Made by a program: the position numbers and the translations under genes. Below the pieces are notes generated by a model. That model ran no database searches and was not told where the DNA came from. It saw only the letters and a program-made list of their open reading frames with translations. DNA of 55,057 bases from Sporosalibacterium faouarense (GTDB taxonomy: Bacteria > Bacillota > Clostridia > Tissierellales > VENL01), in assembly GCF_016765695.1 (NCBI RefSeq), contig NZ_JAETGO010000018.1, forward strand, positions 1 to 55,057, in the 5' to 3' direction. This document shows, one piece after another, positions 44,631-55,057 of the stretch. Numbering within the stretch: position 1 is the first letter of the stretch; each line of letters begins with the position of its first letter.

Positions 44631-45737
44631 TTGAAAGTAAAAGTAAACCAAAAAGAACTTGCTAAAGCTATAAATATTGTTCAAAAAGGAATTTCTTCAA
44701 AAACAACTTTACCTATATTAAATGGTATATTGATTGAGGCTAAGAATAATAAATTGACTCTTACAGGTACTGATTTAGAATTAGGAATAGAATCTAATAT
44801 AAATTGTGAGATTATTCAAGAAGGAAGTATAGTTATAACATCTAGAATTTTTGGAGATATGATAAGAAAATTGCCAGATTTTCCTGTGGAAATAGAAGTT
44901 AGAGACGATAATAACGTTTATATTAATTGTGGAAATTCTAAATTTAAACTAATAGGACAGTCGTCAGTAGAATATCCACAATTACCAAAGTTACTAGATG
45001 AAATTTCTCTGGATATACCTAAGGATCTATTAAGAACAATGATAAAACAGACGGTTTTTGCTACAGCTCAAGATGAAACTAGACCGATATTAACAGGCGC
45101 ACTTCTAGAAGTAAATAATAATGAAGCAGCTTTAGTTGCCTTGGATGGCTATAGACTTGCATTAAAAAATATTAAAATTAATTGTCAAAAAGATGTTAAA
45201 GTTGTTATACCAAGTAAAACCTTAAATGAATTAAATAAAATATTAGATGATAATGATGCTGACATAAATGTAAGATTTACATCCAGCCATATTTTATTTG
45301 ATTTGGGGAATACTGTAATTATATCAAGATTAATAGAAGGCCAATTCTTAAACTACAATGATATTATTAGAAATGAATATAAATCCAAAGTGAAGGTAAA
45401 GACAAAAGATATACAAGAGAGTATAGAAAGAGCTTCATTATTAGCAAGGGAAGGTAAGAATAATCTTGTTAAGTTAGATATTACTGATGAAAACTTAGTT
45501 ATTACTTCTAACTCTGAAATTGGAGATATACATGAAGATATTCCAATTGAACTTGAAGGAAATGATATAAAAATCGCATTTAATTCAAAATATATTTTAG
45601 AAGGAATAAAGGTAATAGATAGCGAAGAGATTGAGATGAACTTTGTTAGCAATATAAGTCCATGTATTCTTAAGCCAGTTGGTGACGATAGCTATACATA
45701 TTTGATTTTACCAGTCAGACTTGCTAGTGATAATTAA
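44631..45737 (+). CDS. dnaN: DNA polymerase III beta sliding clamp
   Basis: The 368-residue clamp has three repeats of the beta fold and starts KVKVNQKELAKAINIVQKGI. It ends TYLILPVRL, the conserved C-terminal pattern. The start is a TTG at 44631; AAGGGGG lies at 44614-44620, and a perfect DnaA box fills the space between. That placement could let DnaA or DNA structure influence dnaN expression. Confidence 0.96.
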   Translation: MKVKVNQKELAKAINIVQKGISSKTTLPILNGILIEAKNNKLTLTGTDLELGIESNINCEIIQEGSIVITSRIFGDMIRKLPDFPVEIEVRDDNNVYINCGNSKFKLIGQSSVEYPQLPKLLDEISLDIPKDLLRTMIKQTVFATAQDETRPILTGALLEVNNNEAALVALDGYRLALKNIKINCQKDVKVVIPSKTLNELNKILDDNDADINVRFTSSHILFDLGNTVIISRLIEGQFLNYNDIIRNEYKSKVKVKTKDIQESIERASLLAREGKNNLVKLDITDENLVITSNSEIGDIHEDIPIELEGNDIKIAFNSKYILEGIKVIDSEEIEMNFVSNISPCILKPVGDDSYTYLILPVRLASDN

Positions 45738-45747
45738 GAATTTTTCT

Positions 45748-45775
45748 AGACACCTTGCTAAGGTGTCTTTACTTT
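45748..45775 (+). terminator. Terminator after dnaN
   Basis: AGACACCTT/AAGGTGTCT (9 bp, GCT loop) is followed by TTTACTTT, 11 bases after the dnaN stop. Confidence 0.88.
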
Positions 45776-45834
45776 ATAGTGGACTTAAACGTAATATATT
45801 TGAGAATATTAATTAAAATTAAGGAGATGTTGAA

Positions 45835-46056
45835 ATGATAGAGAGAGTTACAATTGACACTGACTATATAAGATTAGATCAATTTCTTAAATATATAGCA
45901 GTTGCTCAAACGGGAGGACACGCAAAAATACTTATAAAAGAAGGGCAAATAAAGGTTAATAATGAAATATGTTTTCAAAGAGGGAAAAAACTTATCAAAA
46001 ATGATAAAATAGAGATAGAGGGACAAGGTATTTTTCAAATAGTTGATAAATTGTAG
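45835..46056 (+). CDS. yaaA: S4-domain RNA-binding protein YaaA
   Basis: The 73-residue protein is a single S4 RNA-binding domain (IRLDQFLKYIAVAQTGGHAKILIKEG in overlapping parts, then GKKLIKNDKI). It is always found between dnaN and recF in Firmicutes and is linked to ribosome assembly. Start ATG with AAGGAG. Confidence 0.92.
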   Translation: MIERVTIDTDYIRLDQFLKYIAVAQTGGHAKILIKEGQIKVNNEICFQRGKKLIKNDKIEIEGQGIFQIVDKL

Positions 46057-46187
46057 ATTATGGGCTATAGTATTATAGATATATAACTTAATTTATGAAA
46101 TAATTAAATATAGTTACAAATAATAAATTAAAGAATTAGTATATTTAAATATAGTTGCTGTAATATACTTTTTAAGGAGTGCTATAT

Positions 46188-47300
46188 GTGTATGTAGATA
46201 GCATCAAGTTAATTAATTTTAGAAATTATAAAAACCTTGATATTAAACTCAATAGTAGACTAAATTTATTTATAGGGAATAATGCCCAGGGAAAGACAAA
46301 TTTATTGGAGTCAATATATATTTGTTCTACAGGTAAATCATATAGAACAAGTATTGATAAGGAATTAATAAATCTTTCTAGGGATAAAGCCTATATTGGC
46401 ATAGATGTTATTAATGAGGAGTTTGATAAAAAGCTAGAAATAAAATTTGAACGTAATAAGGGAAAAACAGCGAGAATAAATAAAGTAGAGGTAGATAAAA
46501 TATCTGATTTATATGGTGCATTTAATGTGGTGATATTTTCGCCAGAGGATTTAAAGTTAGTAAAAGAAGGACCAAATCAAAGAAGAATGTTTTTAGATAA
46601 TGAGATTTCACAAATTAGCCCAAGATATAGATATAACCTAGGACGATATAATAAAATTCTTACTCAAAGAAATAATCTGTTAAAAATAATTCAGTATGAT
46701 AAAAGTAAAAAAAAGCTTTTAGACGTTTGGAATTCACAATTAATTGATGTAGGTACAGAGATACTATTAAAGAGACTAAGTTTTTTAAAACAGCTTTCTA
46801 TAATATCTAAAGATATTCATAGAAAAATAACAGGTAGTATAGAAGAATTGGATATTGAATATATGTCTTCTTTTGAAATAGAGAGTAATGATAAACAGAA
46901 AATTCAAAATAACTTTTTAAATACATTAAAGAAAAACATAGATAAAGAAATAGAACGGGGCACAACAAGATTTGGTCCCCATAGGGACGATATTAAAATA
47001 TTAGTAAATAATATAGATATAAGAACCTTTGGCTCTCAAGGACAGCAAAGAACATCAGCATTGTCACTAAAACTAGCAGAAGTAGAGCTTATAAAACAAG
47101 CAGTTGGAGAATATCCAGTTTTATTATTAGATGATGTTCTATCAGAATTAGATTTAAATAGGAGGAAATACTTGGTATCTACCTTCAAAGATATACAGAC
47201 TATTATAACTTCTACAGATGATATAGATATAAATGAATTTAATAAGTTGACCAAGAGTATATACTACATAAAAGATGGAAAAGTTATAGAGACTTATTAG
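46188..47300 (+). CDS. recF: DNA replication and repair protein RecF
   Basis: The 370-residue SMC-like ATPase loads RecA at gaps. It has Walker A GNNAQGKTN (about 31-39), signature SQGQQRTSALSLKLAE and Walker B LLLDDVLSELD. I start it at GTG 46188, eight bases after AAGGAG. The GTG at 46179 lies inside the ribosome site. Confidence 0.95.
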   Translation: MYVDSIKLINFRNYKNLDIKLNSRLNLFIGNNAQGKTNLLESIYICSTGKSYRTSIDKELINLSRDKAYIGIDVINEEFDKKLEIKFERNKGKTARINKVEVDKISDLYGAFNVVIFSPEDLKLVKEGPNQRRMFLDNEISQISPRYRYNLGRYNKILTQRNNLLKIIQYDKSKKKLLDVWNSQLIDVGTEILLKRLSFLKQLSIISKDIHRKITGSIEELDIEYMSSFEIESNDKQKIQNNFLNTLKKNIDKEIERGTTRFGPHRDDIKILVNNIDIRTFGSQGQQRTSALSLKLAEVELIKQAVGEYPVLLLDDVLSELDLNRRKYLVSTFKDIQTIITSTDDIDINEFNKLTKSIYYIKDGKVIETY

Positions 47301-47346
47301 TGGACAATAAATCAAATGATATTTGAGTGTCAAAGGAGGATAGTAT

Positions 47347-49562
<2,216 letters not shown>

Positions 49563-49672
49563 CCTTAAAAAGTATAGTAATAAATGTAGTTTACAAAAAA
49601 GTCATGAGAACTTCATTTTGAATAGCTATTTAACCTTTGAAATATAATCTAGGTTTTACCAATAATAGCTAT

Positions 49673-49700
49673 AAATAAAACATATCAATATGTTTTATTT
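49673..49700. repeat. 13-bp inverted repeat upstream of gyrA
   Basis: AAATAAAACATAT and ATATGTTTTATTT are exact reverse complements with a CA centre, ending 26 bases before the gyrA ATG. It could be an operator or an mRNA hairpin. No protein is known to me for this sequence. Confidence 0.7.
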
Positions 49701-49725
49701 AACAAAATGGCTAAGGAGGATATTT

Positions 49726-52191
49726 ATGAGTAATGAAGCACAAAAAATTATTCCAATCGATATAGCTGATGAGATGAAAAAGTCCTATCTAGATTATGCT
49801 ATGACTGTAATTGTGAGTAGAGCTTTGCCTGATGTTAGAGACGGGCTTAAACCTGTTCATAGAAGAATTCTTTATGCTATGAATGATTTAGGATTAGCTC
49901 CTGATAAACCCCATAGAAAATCTGCACGTATTGTTGGGGACGTTTTAGGTAAGTATCATCCCCATGGTGATACAGCTGTTTACGATGCTATGGTTAGACT
50001 TGCACAGGATTTTTCAACTAGATATTTATTAGTAGATGGGCACGGAAACTTTGGTTCAGTTGATGGTGATGGAGCTGCTGCCATGCGTTATACTGAAGCA
50101 AGGATGGCAAAATTATCAACAGAGCTATTAAGAGATATTAATAAAGAAACTGTAGATTATAGACTTAACTTTGATGAAACTTTAAATGAACCTAAGGTAT
50201 TGCCAAGTAAATTTCCTAATCTTTTAGTGAATGGTTCTTCTGGTATAGCCGTAGGTATGGCCAGCTCTATACCACCTCATAATTTGGGAGAAGTCATTGA
50301 TGGAGCAATTATGATGATAGATGATCCTGAAGTAAGCGTTGATGAGCTTTTAACTGTTATTAAAGGTCCAGACTTTCCTACGGGAGCTATGATAATGGGA
50401 ATAGAGGATATTAAGAATGCCTATAGAACTGGTAGAGGCAAAGTTAAAGTTAGAGCTAAAGCTGAGATAGAAGAATATGGTAAGAATAGAAATAGAATTA
50501 TTGTAGATGAGATACCATATCAAGTTAATAAGGCTAGATTGATTGAAAAGATAGCTGATTTAGTAAGGGATAAAAAGCTTGAAGGTATTTCTGATTTGAG
50601 AGATGAGTCAGACAGAAATGGAATGAGAATTGTAATAGAATTAAAGAGAGATGCAAACCCTAATGTGGTTTTAAACAATCTTTATAAACATACTCAAATG
50701 CAGGATACATTTAGTATAATTATAATTGCCCTTGTAAATGATGAGCCAAAAGTATTAAATTTAAAGCAGGTATTAAGACATTATTTAGATCATCAAAAAG
50801 AGGTTATAACTAGGAGAACACAATATGATCTTAATAAAGCTGAGGCTAGGGCCCATATTCTAGAAGGACTCAAAATAGCATTAGATCATATAGATGCTGT
50901 AATAAAATTGATTAGAGGTTCTTCAAGTGTTCAAGAAGCTAAAGATGGATTAATGAGTGAGTTTGGGTTAAGTGAAAAACAAGCTCAGGCTATCTTAGAT
51001 ATGAGACTTCAAAAGCTTACTGGATTGGAAAGAGAGAAAATTGAAGAAGAATATGAAGAATTAATAAAACTTATTAATAAACTTAGAGAAATATTAGCAA
51101 GTGATGAGTTAATATATAATATCGTTAAAGAAGAAATGTTAGAAATAAGAGAAAAATATAGTGACGATAGAAGAACAGAAATTAGGCCTTCTACTGATGA
51201 CATAAATATTGCAGATATGATTAAGGAAGAAGAAGTTGCAATAACATTAACTCATTTTGGATACGTAAAGAGATTACCTGAAAATACTTATAAAATCCAA
51301 AGAAGAGGTGGCAAAGGAGTTTCGGCTCTTACAACAAGAGAAGAAGATTTTGTTGAGCACTTATTTATCACCTCAACTCATGATGATTTATTATTCTTCA
51401 CTAATCAAGGGAAGGTTTATACTTTAAAAGCCTATGAGATTCCTGAGGCTAAAAGACAGGCTAAAGGAACTGCTATAGTAAATCTTTTACAATTAGATTC
51501 AAAAGAAAAAATAGCTGCGATAATTCCAATTAAAGAGTTTAATGATGAGGATTATCTAGTCTTTTCTACTAAAAACGGATTGATTAAAAAGACCAGATTA
51601 GATCAGTATAATTCTATCAGAAAAAGTGGTCTAATAGCTATTAATTTAAGGGAAGATGATGAATTAATTAGTGTTAAGAGAACTGATGGTAATAATGACA
51701 TTATGATAATTACTTCCCAAGGGATGTCTATTAGATTTAATGAAGATGATGTTAGAGATATGGGTAGAAATTCAATGGGTGTTAAAGCTATTACGTTAAA
51801 TAGAGATGATAGAGTAGTAAGTATGGGTCTAGTTGAAGAAAATAAAGATCTTTTAGTAATTAGTGAGAAAGGTCAAGGAAAGAGAACATCTCTAGATGAA
51901 TATAGGACTCAAACTAGAGGTGGAAAGGGAATTAAAACCTATAACGTTAAGCAACAAACTGGAGAATTAGTTGGAGCAAAAGTTGTAGATGAGAAAGATG
52001 AAGTGATGATAATTAGCTTCTCAGGAATAGTAATTAGACTTAAAGTTGAAGGAATTTCTCGTATGGGAAGACATACTCAAGGCGTTAGTTTAATGAGATT
52101 AGGTAAAGATGATATAGTTGTTTCAATAGCTAAAGTAGCAACTGAAGATAATGAAGAAGATAACGATTTAGATGAAAGTGATGAAGAATAG
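49726..52191 (+). CDS. gyrA: DNA gyrase subunit A
   Basis: The 821-residue subunit has the breakage-reunion domain with the catalytic Tyr in [10 protein letters not shown], and the quinolone-region [11 protein letters not shown]. The C-terminal pinwheel contains the GyrA box QRRGGKG, which marks gyrase rather than ParC. It ends in an acidic tail. I choose the ATG at 49726 after AAGGAGG. The longer frame to 49690 begins inside the inverted repeat. Confidence 0.97.
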   Translation: MSNEAQKIIPIDIADEMKKSYLDYAMTVIVSRALPDVRDGLKPVHRRILYAMNDLGLAPDKPHRKSARIVGDVLGKYHPHGDTAVYDAMVRLAQDFSTRYLLVDGHGNFGSVDGDGAAAMRYTEARMAKLSTELLRDINKETVDYRLNFDETLNEPKVLPSKFPNLLVNGSSGIAVGMASSIPPHNLGEVIDGAIMMIDDPEVSVDELLTVIKGPDFPTGAMIMGIEDIKNAYRTGRGKVKVRAKAEIEEYGKNRNRIIVDEIPYQVNKARLIEKIADLVRDKKLEGISDLRDESDRNGMRIVIELKRDANPNVVLNNLYKHTQMQDTFSIIIIALVNDEPKVLNLKQVLRHYLDHQKEVITRRTQYDLNKAEARAHILEGLKIALDHIDAVIKLIRGSSSVQEAKDGLMSEFGLSEKQAQAILDMRLQKLTGLEREKIEEEYEELIKLINKLREILASDELIYNIVKEEMLEIREKYSDDRRTEIRPSTDDINIADMIKEEEVAITLTHFGYVKRLPENTYKIQRRGGKGVSALTTREEDFVEHLFITSTHDDLLFFTNQGKVYTLKAYEIPEAKRQAKGTAIVNLLQLDSKEKIAAIIPIKEFNDEDYLVFSTKNGLIKKTRLDQYNSIRKSGLIAINLREDDELISVKRTDGNNDIMIITSQGMSIRFNEDDVRDMGRNSMGVKAITLNRDDRVVSMGLVEENKDLLVISEKGQGKRTSLDEYRTQTRGGKGIKTYNVKQQTGELVGAKVVDEKDEVMIISFSGIVIRLKVEGISRMGRHTQGVSLMRLGKDDIVVSIAKVATEDNEEDNDLDESDEE

Positions 52192-52200
52192 ATAATTAAT

Positions 52201-52230
52201 ATAGGGTACTAGAGTACCCTATAATTTATT
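52201..52230 (+). terminator. Terminator after gyrA
   Basis: ATAGGGTAC/GTACCCTAT (9 bp, TAGA loop; 52201-52209, 52214-52222) follows the gyrA stop by nine bases, then AATTTATT. Confidence 0.75.
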
Positions 52231-52379
52231 AATAATGAAATTAACATATTTTAATAATAGAAATAAGGACATAAGGACATATAGTGTGTAGACATTACAT
52301 ATACTTTATATGTCCTATTTTATTAATTAAGGAACATATTAAAATAAAAGTTTTAAATAAAAAGTCGGAGGTACTAAGA

Positions 52380-53279
52380 ATGGAAATAATTGATTTAACT
52401 TTAAATAAAGGAAAGAAATCTACAATACATGGTAATGTATACAGCATAACATATGAGATACAAGAGGAAGATTATTATCTAAAATTAGTAATAGATTACT
52501 TTAATAAAAGATTAAAGGTAGTAAATTATGATGGTAAAAATTATAGGGGTATGGCTCAAAGAATTGATTTTATAGCAAAGGAAAATAGTTTTGATAAAGT
52601 TTTTATTAAAGCTACTTCAGATGACTGGGAAGAATTTATGGCTTATGGATATATTTTAGAAGGTATTTTTAAATATTATTATAATGGAGAGCATGGATAT
52701 TGTTTATCAAAGTTTTATACAAGCTCTAGAAGAGATAGTGATACAATAGAAAAAGAAAATGAGATAATTGAAAAGCTTACTAACTTTAAATCGAATAATG
52801 ACTCTGTTAAATTAGAAAAAGATTATGAAATAAAGATTGCTAAGAAAGAAGATATACCTAAGATAGTAAAGCTATATGATGAAGTATTTAAAACTTACCC
52901 CATTCCATTAAATAATATGAACTATGTAAACACTTTAATGGAAAATGATGTTCTTTTTATGTATATAGAACATAAAGGTCAAATAGTAAGTGCTGCTTCA
53001 GCTGATATGGATACCTTGCATAAGAATGCAGAAATAACTGATTGTGCTACAAACAACAAACATAGAGGTAAAGGTCTTATGAGTATTATTATTAATAATT
53101 TAGAAAAAGAAATGATAAAAAGAGATATAGTGTGTTTGTATTCTATTGCTAGATCAGTATCTTTTGGGATGAATAAAGTCTTTAAAAAACAAGGATATTC
53201 ATATACAGGAAGATTAATTAATAATTGTAATATATGTGGAAAGTTTGAAGACATGAACTTATGGGTAAAAAAGATATAA
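52380..53279 (+). CDS. ablB: AblB-like beta-lysine N-acetyltransferase
   Basis: The 299-residue protein has an N-terminal domain with a GYILEGIFKYYYNGE segment and a C-terminal GNAT domain (KHRGKGLMSIIINNLEKEM as acetyl-CoA region, YSIARSVSFGMNKVFKKQGY). It ends with ICGKFEDMNLWVK, the signature of AblB, which makes the osmolyte N-epsilon-acetyl-beta-lysine. The partner lysine 2,3-aminomutase gene is not adjacent. The start is the ATG at 52380 after GGAGG; the upstream extension is not coding-like. Confidence 0.85.
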   Translation: MEIIDLTLNKGKKSTIHGNVYSITYEIQEEDYYLKLVIDYFNKRLKVVNYDGKNYRGMAQRIDFIAKENSFDKVFIKATSDDWEEFMAYGYILEGIFKYYYNGEHGYCLSKFYTSSRRDSDTIEKENEIIEKLTNFKSNNDSVKLEKDYEIKIAKKEDIPKIVKLYDEVFKTYPIPLNNMNYVNTLMENDVLFMYIEHKGQIVSAASADMDTLHKNAEITDCATNNKHRGKGLMSIIINNLEKEMIKRDIVCLYSIARSVSFGMNKVFKKQGYSYTGRLINNCNICGKFEDMNLWVKKI

Positions 53280-53457
53280 CTGTACGTAAATTTAATATAT
53301 CTAAAAGATTTTCTTTTTTCCCTTTTAAAATTTATTTTAAAAAAATTTAAAACTAGAATATTAGATTGTTGAAATTTAACGTTATAAATGTAATAATAAT
53401 CATAACTAAAGAAACGTACAATTTAACTAACAATTTAGATTTATGAGGAGGTATCTT

Positions 53458-53775
53458 ATGGCACTAGAAGTTATAAAGAACTTTAATGATGAAAATCAAT
53501 GCTGGATAATAAAGCCTACAGGTGAACTTGATATATATACTTCACCTAATTTTAAGGAAATCTTAAATGAAATAATTGAAGAAAAAAGAGCAGATATAAC
53601 TATTGATGGAGAAAAATTAGAATATATTGATAGTACAGGACTTGGAGTACTGATAAGTGCGTTAAAAAAACTTAAGGAAAATGAACATAATATTAAGATT
53701 ATAAATATCAAAGCTAATATTAAGAAGTTGTTTAACATTACAGGATTAAATAAGGTATTTATAATTAAGGAGTGA
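53458..53775 (+). CDS. rsbV: Anti-sigma-factor antagonist (RsbV/SpoIIAA-like STAS)
   Basis: The 105-residue STAS protein carries the phosphorylation motif YIDSTGLGVLI with Ser59. When dephosphorylated it should bind the anti-sigma kinase and free the sigma factor. I choose the ATG at 53458, which has AGGAGG upstream; the longer frame begins inside that site. First gene of a three-gene module. It is not the spoIIA operon by its position, so RsbV is a class name. Confidence 0.85.
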   Translation: MALEVIKNFNDENQCWIIKPTGELDIYTSPNFKEILNEIIEEKRADITIDGEKLEYIDSTGLGVLISALKKLKENEHNIKIINIKANIKKLFNITGLNKVFIIKE

Positions 53776-53785
53776 AAAATAGTAT

Positions 53786-54193
53786 ATGTCTGAAAAATTA
53801 AAAATATATGATAATGATAATATAAAAATTAGTATTCCTAATAAGCCAGAATTTGTAGGGGTTGTTAGGCTAACCACGTCTGCAATATCAAATCGATTAG
53901 GTTTTAATATTGAAGAAATTGATGATATCAAAGTTGCTGTAGCTGAGGCTTGTACGATTATTCTTGAAAGTCAATTAACAAATACTAATATTGATATAGA
54001 ATATATACTTAATGATAATGAGATGACTATTTTTGTTAGAAGTGAAATATCTGAGCAGGATAATGAACAATTAGCAGAAAAAGGTCTAGGTTTATTTATT
54101 ATAAAGTCTTTAATGAATGAAGTTGAAATGAAAGATGATTCTGGAATTAAAGAATTGAAAATGATTAAAAGAATAGAGGATGTTGCCCAATGA
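53786..54193 (+). CDS. rsbW: Anti-sigma factor (RsbW/SpoIIAB-like), N-box altered
   Basis: The 135-residue protein is a GHKL-type anti-sigma factor. The segment DIKVAVAEACT (48-57) aligns with the RsbW N-box, but the next residue, normally the Mg-ATP-binding Asn, is Ile58, and the later HA pair is also absent. GLGLFIIKSLMNEVE near the C-terminus keeps the last glycine box. It may therefore bind its partners without normal kinase activity. Its stop overlaps the sigma factor start (ATGA). Confidence 0.83.
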   Translation: MSEKLKIYDNDNIKISIPNKPEFVGVVRLTTSAISNRLGFNIEEIDDIKVAVAEACTIILESQLTNTNIDIEYILNDNEMTIFVRSEISEQDNEQLAEKGLGLFIIKSLMNEVEMKDDSGIKELKMIKRIEDVAQ

Positions 54194-54984
54194 CAACAAG
54201 GCTTTCTAATGTTAAAGAAGGTAATGTAGCTTTTAAGGATATAAATACAAAAGAGCTATTTGCAAAATATGCTAAGGATAGAGACAATTTAATAAGAGAT
54301 GAGTTAATTAAAAGACATCTATACATAGCAGAGATATTATCTAAAAAATATACTAATAAAGGTATAGATTATGATGATATATATCAGATTGCTTGTGTTG
54401 GTCTTATATATGCAGTAGATAGATATGATATAGAAAAAGGATATGAATTTTCAAGTTTTGCTACACCAACAATAATAGGAGAAATTAAAAAGTATTTTAG
54501 AGATAAAGGATGGTCAATTAGAGTACCTAGAAGAATACAAGAGCTTTCTAAGAAAATCAATAATGCTAAATTGACACTTGGTCAGAAGTTACAAAAATCT
54601 CCTACTGTTGATGATATTGCAGAATATTTAAACTGTACATCAGAGGAAGTTTTGGAAGCAATGGAAGCAAGTAAAGTATATACCCCTAAGTCATTAGATT
54701 TATCCTTAGACTCCAATGGAGATGATAAAGATATTAGTTTATCTCAACTAATAGGGGAAGATGATGTGTATTTTAGTAGAATTGAAAACAATGATTTTCT
54801 GGAACAAGCTATTAGCAAATTGGAAGATAGAGAAAAAAAGGTATTAAAGGATAGATATTTTAAAAGAAAGACTCAAGTATCAATAGCAGAAGAAATGGGA
54901 ATATCTCAAATGACTGTGTCTAGAATAGAAAAGAAAATAATCAAAAAATTTAGAGGTGAACTTGAAAAAATACAAAGTCTCTAG
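54190..54984 (+). CDS. sigB: RNA polymerase sigma factor, SigB/F/G family
   Basis: The 264-residue sigma-70-family protein has region 2 (DDIYQIACVGLIYAVDRYD and FSSFATPTIIGEIKKYFRD), region 3 and region 4 (KTQVSIAEEMGISQMTVSRIEKKI). With the partner-switch genes in front it forms an rsbV-rsbW-sigB unit, which governs general stress or sporulation genes in relatives. SigB versus SigF cannot be settled from sequence alone. The missing spoIIA-type neighbours favour the SigB type. Confidence 0.87.
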   Translation: MTTRLSNVKEGNVAFKDINTKELFAKYAKDRDNLIRDELIKRHLYIAEILSKKYTNKGIDYDDIYQIACVGLIYAVDRYDIEKGYEFSSFATPTIIGEIKKYFRDKGWSIRVPRRIQELSKKINNAKLTLGQKLQKSPTVDDIAEYLNCTSEEVLEAMEASKVYTPKSLDLSLDSNGDDKDISLSQLIGEDDVYFSRIENNDFLEQAISKLEDREKKVLKDRYFKRKTQVSIAEEMGISQMTVSRIEKKIIKKFRGELEKIQSL

Positions 54985-55011
54985 AAATATAATAAAAAAA
55001 CAAAAAAACAT

Positions 55012-55040
55012 TTGACAAAGAATAATAATGCTGTTATAGT
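55012..55040 (+). promoter_or_regulatory. Strong sigma-A promoter at the window end
   Basis: TTGACA (55012-55017), a 17-base spacer and TATAGT (55035-55040) point out of the window with an AT-rich tract upstream. The strength and position past sigB suggest a stable RNA operon, but nothing downstream is visible. Confidence 0.75.
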
Positions 55041-55057
55041 ATTAAGAGTCGTCACAA

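Noticed and set aside
44441-44665. A 74-codon open frame between dnaA and dnaN
   Set aside because: It spans DnaA boxes and the DnaA-trio, has no ribosome site and overlaps dnaN out of frame.

Overview
The window is AT-rich Gram-positive DNA spanning the chromosomal replication origin of an anaerobic Firmicute. The origin gene order (rpmH-rnpA-yidD-yidC-jag-mnmE-mnmG-rsmG-noc on one side, dnaA-dnaN-yaaA-recF-remB-gyrB-gyrA on the other) is the classical Bacillus/Clostridium arrangement. The metabolic genes (selenocysteine formate dehydrogenase with NADH/ferredoxin subunits, tungstate uptake, [FeFe]-hydrogenase maturases, formyl-THF synthetase, formimidoyltransferase, cyclodeaminase, a PucR regulator) point to a strict anaerobe of the Clostridia/Tissierellia type. 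They particularly recall purine-fermenting organisms such as Gottschalkia. The taxonomic guess is inference from gene content.

Layout. 1-5150: formimino/formyl one-carbon genes (fhs fragment, ftcD, fchA) with a cyclase-family hydrolase and a PucR regulator. 5470-6990: FNT formate channel and beta-carbonic anhydrase. 7310-14980: a minus-strand run for molybdopterin synthesis and tungstate transport (MOSC, moaC, moaA, two moeA types, tupCBA), preceded by a Moco/Tuco-like RNA and an intrinsic terminator. 14986-24850: fdhD, mobA, mog, the selenocysteine fdhA and its NuoE/NuoF-type electron-transfer subunits. The [2Fe-2S] protein and NuoF are tandemly duplicated, and one NuoF copy has lost its C-terminal ferredoxin domain. 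24850-25800: a long non-coding stretch with two strong promoters and a candidate 120-nt RNA. 25801-28453: PhzF, a CMD-family protein, a membrane protein, two parS sites and one copy of a structured repeat. 28454-30097: parA-parB. 30782-34747: hydG-hydE-hydF, with HydE carrying an extra N-terminal DUF3343-like domain. 35190-42404: noc through rpmH. 42405-44630: bipartite oriC around dnaA. 44631-52191: dnaN to gyrA. 52380-54984: an AblB-like acetyltransferase and an rsbV-rsbW-sigB-type module. The window ends at a strong promoter firing rightward out of the window.

How it works together. Formimino groups passed to THF by FtcD are converted by FchA to methenyl-THF and ammonia. Formyl-THF synthetase can release formate and ATP. 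Formate can leave through the FNT channel or be oxidised to CO2 by the W/Mo-selenocysteine dehydrogenase, whose NuoE/NuoF modules would couple to NAD+ and ferredoxin. Carbonic anhydrase handles the CO2. Tungstate uptake and the moa/moe/mob/mog/fdhD genes supply the metal cofactor. HydEFG mature an [FeFe]-hydrogenase that is not encoded in this window. Rex-like operator sequences upstream of hydG and of the formate dehydrogenase operon suggest, without proof, shared NADH/NAD+ control. Genes almost uniformly point away from the origin, so replication and transcription are co-directional.
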